Assembly (NCBI GenBank): GCA_003988855.1
Contig: QYAI01000263.1
Span: 1-38,494 of the forward strand
DNA length: 38,494 nucleotides
Direction: 5' to 3'
From: Arachnopeziza araneosa
Lineage: Eukaryota > Ascomycota > Leotiomycetes > Helotiales > Arachnopezizaceae
Below, piece by piece: positions 33,280 to 38,494 of the stretch; the first letter of the stretch is position 1; the number at the start of each line of letters is the position of its first letter. The notes under the pieces are model-generated. The model saw nothing but the letters and a program-made list of their open reading frames with translations, made no database searches and was not told where the DNA came from. The position numbers and the translations under genes were made by a program.

Positions 33280-33922
33280 TATTTTGGGATTCTGCGCTTC
33301 AGTTTGAAAAGCTGCTTCCTGTCATTCGTCGAGTAGGAATTTTCGGCGAGTAATGAACTCTGAGTGATATTCCAAAGAGACCTATAACGCAATTTTTTCA
33401 CTAAAGTTGGCTCGAAACTGGTCCCGCTAGTGAAATCACCTCGCCAGACCTCATTCTAGATTATAGTCAGAACAAATCTAAGAATTTCACCAGCCTTTCA
33501 ACACTTGGGAGAGATTCATGAAGTCTAGTTGATTGAAGTATTCGTTATAAAGTAGGAGCTTGCAGTTGTACTGTTTCAAGCGTTACTCTTCTCCCTGCGA
33601 AGTCACTAGTTACTCCATAAATACGTAGAATAATCGTCTTTGAGACTTTATATGCCCGGAGGAGCCTCATATCAAATGCTCTCTCATCGAAATGAACTTT
33701 GTGCTTTTGTCATTCAACAAGGTACTTCGTTGCGACAAAGATTCTAATTAATGTTTGATCTACCAATTGAAGTAGACACTTTACTCATGCCAAGTCGATT
33801 CTCTTAGATTTTTTTTAGCAGTAGTAGCTAAAGTAATGAAATCGTATCTCATCTTCCTATGGGGGTGGAGAGGTATATCATCAAAAATTGTTGGAAGAAA
33901 ACTATTTTGCCATCTGACCCCG
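33280..33922. other. Intergenic region left of the short repeat element
   Basis: AT-rich, about 640 bp. A minus-strand frame at 33192-33401 overlaps the WW gene and is not convincing. Nothing else recognised. Confidence 0.4.
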
Positions 33923-34113
33923 TGTTGTGGCCTGAGGCCCCCAGTTGCCACTGGTGGCAATGGAAGCCTGGAGGGCTGAGATGGAAGCCTGGAGGGCTGA
34001 ACTGGAGAGCCTGTAGAGCTTCACTGTAGAGTTAGAGAATCAGTCCTTATAGCACACTTGATTTGTCACGTGCCATTATTAGTCAACCTAGCCTCGGCCA
34101 TCACAACACCCCG
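33918..34113 (-). mobile_element. Short LTR- or MITE-like element, copy 2 (inverted), with 5-bp target duplication
   Basis: Element 33923-34108 (186 bp) is bordered by CCCCG on both sides (33918-33922 and 34109-34113). Read on the minus strand it starts TGTTGTGATGGCCGAGGC and its first ~90 bp are identical to copy 1 at 16635. It is 17 bp longer because the internal 22-bp CAGCCCTCCAGGCTTCCAT(CT) unit region is fuller. The high identity of two copies with different target sites shows recent mobility. It lies about 290 bp upstream of the 2EXR gene. Confidence 0.85.
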
Positions 34114-34401
34114 TTCAACTCTACACGGTCACATGACTTGACGTAAAAAATCCAAAAAAATCCGGACAAAAAAGTCGAAAATCGAGTTGATTCTGTAGTG
34201 TGTTAGCGGGGTATCCCTTATCCTCTCGATTTAAATATACCTCAAATCACGTGTGTTAGCATAACATTTCTTTCGATCGAAAAGTCAACTTCAGGCCATC
34301 CAACTCTCCATCTCTTTTGTCGCCTTACATACCACGTCACAACTTCGACACTCCCAACAGATTCTTACCGACGGAGAATGTCCACCTAAATCTCTTGCAC
34401 A

Positions 34402-35365
34402 ATGTCTTCATCTTCCGAAAACCAATCTGATACTCTGGTCACCTTCAAGCTCTTTCCAAAGTTCCCATCAGAATTATAGTTGAAGATTTTTAAACTGGCT
34501 GTTCCATCTCGACGATTTGTAGGTCATATTTACAGTAACAATTACACAGTAATTTGATGAGACTCCACAGGTTGCTCTCAAACCCTACGCTCTTGGAAGC
34601 TGCTATGACCAAAATTCTCGTCATATTACAAGAATGGTAGCAGGTCGTGGAGCGAAATGGATGAATATGCTCTATTCCGCGGCGAGTAATATTATATTCA
34701 GTACGCAGGTTTTGGTCCCTGCTCTCCTTAGTGCTTGTAAGACATCCAGAGATGCAATCCTGGCTACATACAAAGTTGCCATCCGATGTATCGACGGACG
34801 AGTCATTCGATTGGACGGCGACAACGATATTGTCTGCCTTTATCACAATTGCCACTTCGATGTCCCAGTCCTCCCTAAAGGCAAAGGTGAAGGTTATCCC
34901 GATTATCCGAAGATGTTTTCAGGAGTCAAAAATCTTGCTCTGAACGACTACGATATTAGCCAGTCCTACCCAGGTTGGCTGTTGGACCAATTTGAGTCAT
35001 TACAAGCTTTAATTATTCTTGGTCACTACAGACTGGATCTGAGAGACTGGGCTAAGAGTGATACCTCCAAGTCAAAATTTTGGGTTCTGAAGAATGAAGC
35101 CGCCTTAAATATAGTTGCTAGAAGAAAAGAGAAGACTATCGAGTGGTACGAAGATGAATCTTATGAGAAAGCCAAGCTACCAGAGATTTTTCTGGGAGTG
35201 ATCGAGAGACAGGACCGAATTAATGAAGGTGGAGATAAGGCAGTTACTTACAACCTTGGCTTGAGGGAATGTGATCTCGAGGGACAACCTTGCATTAGAG
35301 ATAAGTCAGTTGCTTACAACCTTGGCTTGAGGGAATGCGATCCTGAGGAACTATCTGGCATCTAG
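34402..35365 (+). pseudogene. 2EXR-family protein with an early stop codon
   Basis: Exons 34402-34518 and 34571-35365, joined over a 52-nt intron (GTAGGT...CCACAG), would give 303 residues. The 2EXR motif spans VTFKLFPKFPSEL, then TAG at codon 26 (34477-34479), then LKIFKLAVPSRRF. The family normally has a polar residue here, and CAG to TAG is a single C-to-T change at a CpA site. Later family features are VPALLSACKTSRDAILATYK and SGVKNLALNDYDI. 2EXR proteins are abundant in filamentous ascomycetes and of unknown function. The C-terminus carries a 66-bp in-frame duplication. Everything after the stop is open, so loss may be recent or the base may be an error; an alternative start after the stop would lose the motif. 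Confidence 0.7.
35234..35365 (+). repeat. 66-bp in-frame tandem duplication
   Basis: Two copies start at 35234 and 35300. Both code DK(A/S)V(T/A)YNLGLRECD, followed by diverged ends. The DNA match is strongest over CTTACAACCTTGGCTTGAGG. It forms the last 43 codons of the 2EXR-family frame. Confidence 0.85.
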
Positions 35366-36429
35366 CTGTATTTCTTCTCTACTCCTTCTGACTTGAGAGT
35401 CTCACTCTAATTAAATTGCCTAATTAAATTGCCTAATCAAAAATTTTGACTTCTTTTTACTCCGTCCGAATTGAAAAAATCTCTTTCACAAAAGGATGTC
35501 TTTGTCTTCTCAATTTTGAGGTCTTTTTGTTGTCTCGTATCCGTAACTTTGTCTCACTTCCAGACTGGCATCTCAATATTAGGCTCAAAGACCCTCGTCA
35601 TTATTGACTCGCCCCTTGTTGTGGGCCATTCCTTCGTGCTCAAAATAGAAACTCTAAGATAAGCGAGCAGAGTTTTAAGCTTAATCTAGATCCTTCAAAG
35701 TGAGTTCTGACTAATGAATTTAAGCTTATTGGGAGGAACATTCAATCACATCCTACCTTCCTCATTCTCATTTAGACTGCTTGTGCTCTAATCCCTTGGG
35801 TTCATGTAGTTTTTGGAGTTGGTTATCAGTAAAAAATTATTTTTGACTCCCGTTTTCTTGAAGAGATAAAATAAAAGTAGACTATTTGAGCTTAAAGGTC
35901 AACAGGAGATGAAAATTCCTGGCGCTTGGAAAATACTGCTCAAATCTACCATAGGACTTAGGAATTATCGATCACAGTCTCTGCGAGTAAATAACGAATT
36001 AAACTACTTTGAAGTTTGGTTTGAAGGATTTGGGCAAGCATCTGCAATGCCATCATGACCCACACAGATATAAATTGATGAGTGTTACCGTTAGCCAGGA
36101 AATAATAAGCGGCTCGATGCTTACCGCAAGCGAATATGTTACCGGAAGATTGGATATACTCACTGGTTGTAACAAGCCCATACTTGTTAGAGTGAAAAAT
36201 GTTAGCAGAACCATTTCAAGTATCACATGACACAGGACGTGTATTATGTACCTAGGTATGTCGTAATCAATCTACGCTAGACACGTTTCCTGGCATCGCC
36301 GATATGCTCTCGTATATTTGAGCTGTTAAACAAACGATCTCCTGCCTTAAAGAAATATCAAGAGCAAAGGGCGTTTCACAATAACACTTCCCGCCTTTTG
36401 GAATTCGTTTCTGAGGCCCCTGCGCCACT
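35366..36429. other. Gene-poor region
   Basis: About 1.06 kb without a clear gene. A 13-bp unit TAATTAAATTGCC is repeated at 35408 and 35421. Open frames at 35471-35662 and 36009-36230 lack domains. An ACCTAGGTA motif lies near 36250. It is mostly AT-rich. Confidence 0.4.
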
Positions 36430-37058
36430 TCAGATCACGGCAGGCTTAGAATCCTCGTGGATACGAAGGTCATCAATACGAAGGTCATCAATGTCGACTT
36501 CTTCAAGTAAATGTTCATCTGCTCCAATATCATCTAGATGGATTTCCTCTGCACGAAATTAGTATGACTGGAAATGATCGACGCAGGCAACTTGCTTTTA
36601 ATGACAATTTCAGCAATAAATGCCCTTTCTTTTCCGCCAACTATTTCGACCAGATACATCAGTTTCGGCTGTGTTGGTAATGTCATCAGATCCAATTCTG
36701 AGAACATTGAAGAATGATGATGGTGCGGTGGTATGGAAACCGCTATTACTGCTGATGCTGGTGCAGGAGTGGGGTCTGCCACCACCACAGGAGCAGCTAC
36801 AGCTGGGGTAGTAGCTGGTACTACGGCCGGCGTGGGAGACTCTCTCTTCCACGAATTGAGATTTTCTGCTGAATCATGAGCTGGCATGATCTTTGAAAAC
36901 AGGTCTACGGCGGTTGAAATCTTATCAGTGGTATCTAGAGTCTTCTCAAAAACGGGCCAGGCGCGATAAACCGAGTTCGAGACTCTGGCAAAGCTCTTCA
37001 CCGAGCTTGCACGGAAGCCAGGTTGCGGCCTAGGCTGTGGCCTAGGAAACGGCCTCAT
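36430..37058 (-). CDS. Proline/alanine-rich protein, unknown function
   Basis: The ATG of MRPFPRPQPRPQPGF at 37058 starts exon 1 (37058-36606, 151 codons). Unspliced, the frame stops at 36534. A better end comes from a probable 59-nt intron (36547-36605; weak donor GTCATT, good TACTAAT branch, acceptor GCAGAG). It joins FIAEI to EIHLDDIGADEHLLEEVDID and a stop at 36430, total 189 residues. Layout: a proline/arginine N-terminus; a helical stretch VYRAWPVFEKTLDTTDKIST; a P/A/V linker with VVPATTPAVAAPVVVADP; a histidine run HHHHSS; a block MYLVEIVGGKERAFIAEI; and an acidic tail with IDDLRIDDLRI, coded by a 15-bp tandem repeat. No known domain. The donor choice is uncertain. Confidence 0.5.
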
Positions 37059-37677
37059 TTTGACAATGATTCTGCTGATCAGCAATGTGGCTGTAAGTAC
37101 CTAGGTCGACTCGGTTCTTTGGAGTTGAAAATTCAAGCTAGGATGGGTCGCTCATGGAAGCCGATCTCTAAGTTATAGGAAAGGCTATTCTTATCTGCTT
37201 TCAATTTGCTTATCTAGAGAAGTAAGCACTAGCTCTTGAGTAATTCAAGAAATTCGAAGCTAAAACGCTGACGGTTAATCCAGTTTTCAGCTCTCTTCCG
37301 CCTTGCTCGAATATTGGGACAACGCGTTTACTAAATTGTTACTTTTGAACGTCAATCCAAGCAAATGAATGTCGCAGTTGCTCTCATATCTAATTATGAA
37401 GGCCATCTCAAGAGCTCAGTGACATGAACAGTAGTCTTTGCAAAATTCTTTGTTGCATGCAGGTGTGATGGAATTTATTGCCTTGAAATTCAGGTTTCGG
37501 TAGCTACTCGTTTTCCACCGTACTCGCACGGTCACCGTACTCGCACGCCCCTCCAAAAACCCTTTTTTTTTGCGACCGTGAGACGATTAAATCAAGTAAA
37601 AATCAACCACTCTATATAAATATATGGTGTTTTAAAAGAATCATCAATAAAGCTCAAAAAACTATGTACTAGAATAT
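37059..37677. other. Intergenic region leading into a transposon end
   Basis: No gene. The right part (from about 37500) probably belongs to the transposon, with the subterminal repeats listed separately, a T9 run near 37563, and the 3' untranslated part of the transposase. An ACCTAGGT motif lies near 37099. Confidence 0.45.
37516..37547. repeat. Two direct repeats near the transposon end
   Basis: CACCGTACTCGCACG occurs at 37516-37530 and 37533-37547, a 17-bp step, about 130 bp past the transposase stop codon. Such short direct repeats in or near terminal inverted repeats are common in pogo-like elements. The other end lies outside the window, so inversion cannot be checked. Confidence 0.7.
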
Positions 37678-38494
37678 CTAAGACTTAAATCGACTAGNGA
37701 GCTGGATATTTCGAGTTCGAGTCGCCCTACCTGTAGAATTAACCCCACCCTGCTCTAAAGACCCCTCCTCATCTGCTTCTAAGGTCAACTNATTAAAATC
37801 AACTTCTAGAGCTTTATNAGCTGCTTTCGGCAATTTTNATCGATTTTTGACTGGTNAGAGCTGTAATTTTAGCGCTCGAGCAGTCTCTCGAGCCTCAGCA
37901 GCAGCTGCTTTTGCATCTTGCTTCCGAATCCTCTCTGCTAATATCTCAGCCTTCCGCTCAGCCTTCTCAATTGCTTCTCGAGCAAGCCTCTCTTTTCGAG
38001 CAATCGAAGCAATTTGCCTCTGGACTCTAGCTGCAAGCTNAGCGTCTTCTTTTGCTCTCTTAGCTCGGGCAGTAGCAACCTTTCTTTCCTGCTTCTCTTG
38101 TTCTTCGGCATNCTCTTTTGCTTGCTTTTCAGCTTGGAAGGCATGCGCTCGTACGATTCGAGCAGNAGAGAAGAACTCTGGCTCCNNATGAGATTCTTCG
38201 CCAAGAAGATTAAGAGGCTTTCCTCTTTTGCNTTTTTTAGATTGCATCTTTAAAGCTTCGAGCAAGGATTTATTCGTGGACTGCTCGANAGAAAGCTGGC
38301 TTTGAAGCTGTAAATTCCNAGAAACTACTTTTTGNAATAGTTTCTCTTTTTTAGCGTCTTCTTTTTTATAAGCATGAGATATTTTGCGAAGCNCTTTTGT
38401 TGTAAGAGAAGTCTTAATTCTCGTATAGTCGTAAGCAGTAGGAGAAGTAGCAGGTCGTACTTTAATAACATCAAGAACTACATTCGGCAAGAGT
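37678..38494 (-). mobile_element. C-terminal tail of a pogo-like (Tc1/mariner superfamily) transposase, partial
   Basis: The frame is open from the right edge to a stop at 37678-37680, about 271 residues. It has the charged tail usual after the DDE domain of fungal pogo-type transposases: KRGKPLNLLGEESH, then EPEFFS.ARIVRAHAFQAEK and a long A/K/E/R-rich coiled coil (AREAIEKAERKAEILAERIR). From memory, FFSP.KV.RA-type motifs followed by such a helix are typical. The catalytic DDE part, helix-turn-helix and start would lie beyond the window. Fifteen ambiguous bases fall in this stretch and nowhere else in the window, as expected where several copies collapsed in assembly. The frame otherwise has no stop. 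Confidence 0.8.

Noticed and set aside
6105..34260. CACGTG palindromes before several genes and inside repeats
   Set aside because: Found at 6105, about 15647, 16671, 23882, 34060 and elsewhere, but a 6-bp motif is expected about this often by chance in 38 kb.
34519..34570. A 22-nt intron at the end of this stretch, or a second frameshift in the 2EXR gene
   Set aside because: A normal 52-nt intron with GTAGGT and CCACAG joins the exons in phase 0 and explains the apparent frame change, leaving TAG as the only defect.
1..38494. tRNA, rRNA or CRISPR arrays
   Set aside because: No GGTTCGAATCC-type T-arm with a matching acceptor stem, no rRNA-like conserved stretch and no regularly spaced repeats were seen on either strand. 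A covariance-model scan could still find a missed tRNA.

Overview
The window looks like nuclear DNA of a filamentous ascomycete. Genes have short introns (44-121 nt) with GT...AG borders and CTAAC/CTGAC-like branch sites. Families seen include DASH Spc34, HET, 2EXR, Zn2Cys6 and ankyrin-SPRY proteins and a fungal pogo-type transposase. Leotiomycetes (Helotiales) is my best guess, from gene style only.

Left part (about 0.3-12.6 kb) is a compact housekeeping block. In order: a MYST-family histone acetyltransferase (minus, 333-2608), proteasome lid subunit RPN3 (minus, 3698-5597), TFIID/SAGA subunit TAF12 (minus, 6431-8527), an acidic conserved protein of unknown function (minus, 9299-10237) and, divergently, the DASH kinetochore subunit SPC34 (plus, 11771-12572). 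I reconstructed exon structures for the four named genes.

Middle part (about 12.6-18.9 kb) is gene-poor and full of decayed sequence. It holds broken coding remnants that share a pattern, a diverged direct repeat of about 200 bp, and a short LTR/MITE-like element (16635-16803) with a perfect 5-bp target duplication. A second near-identical copy lies inverted at 33923-34108. A small two-exon gene at 17901-18326 has a suspicious G7 run that shifts its frame near the 3' end.

Right part (18.9-38.5 kb) is accessory and rich in families tied to fungal non-self recognition. It contains: a 5'-truncated, triply frameshifted ankyrin-SPRY gene (minus, 18906-22642) abutting head-to-head the 3' end of an unknown gene (plus, 22598-23178); one conserved nuclear gene commonly labelled 'BTB domain transcription factor' (plus, 24075-25451); a gene with a Zn2Cys6 domain missing one cysteine joined to helical/ankyrin-like repeats (plus, 26360-27659); an intact HET-domain gene (plus, 29509-31926); a small basic protein with a WW domain split by an intron (plus, 32642-33279); a 2EXR-family gene with an early TAG stop (plus, 34402-35365); a proline/alanine-rich orphan (minus, 36430-37058); and the C-terminal tail of a pogo-like transposase with 15 ambiguous bases running off the right edge.

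The main reading is a stable core block fused to a fast-evolving region of HET/NLR-like genes, pseudogenes and repeats. Function of the accessory genes is inferred from domains only.
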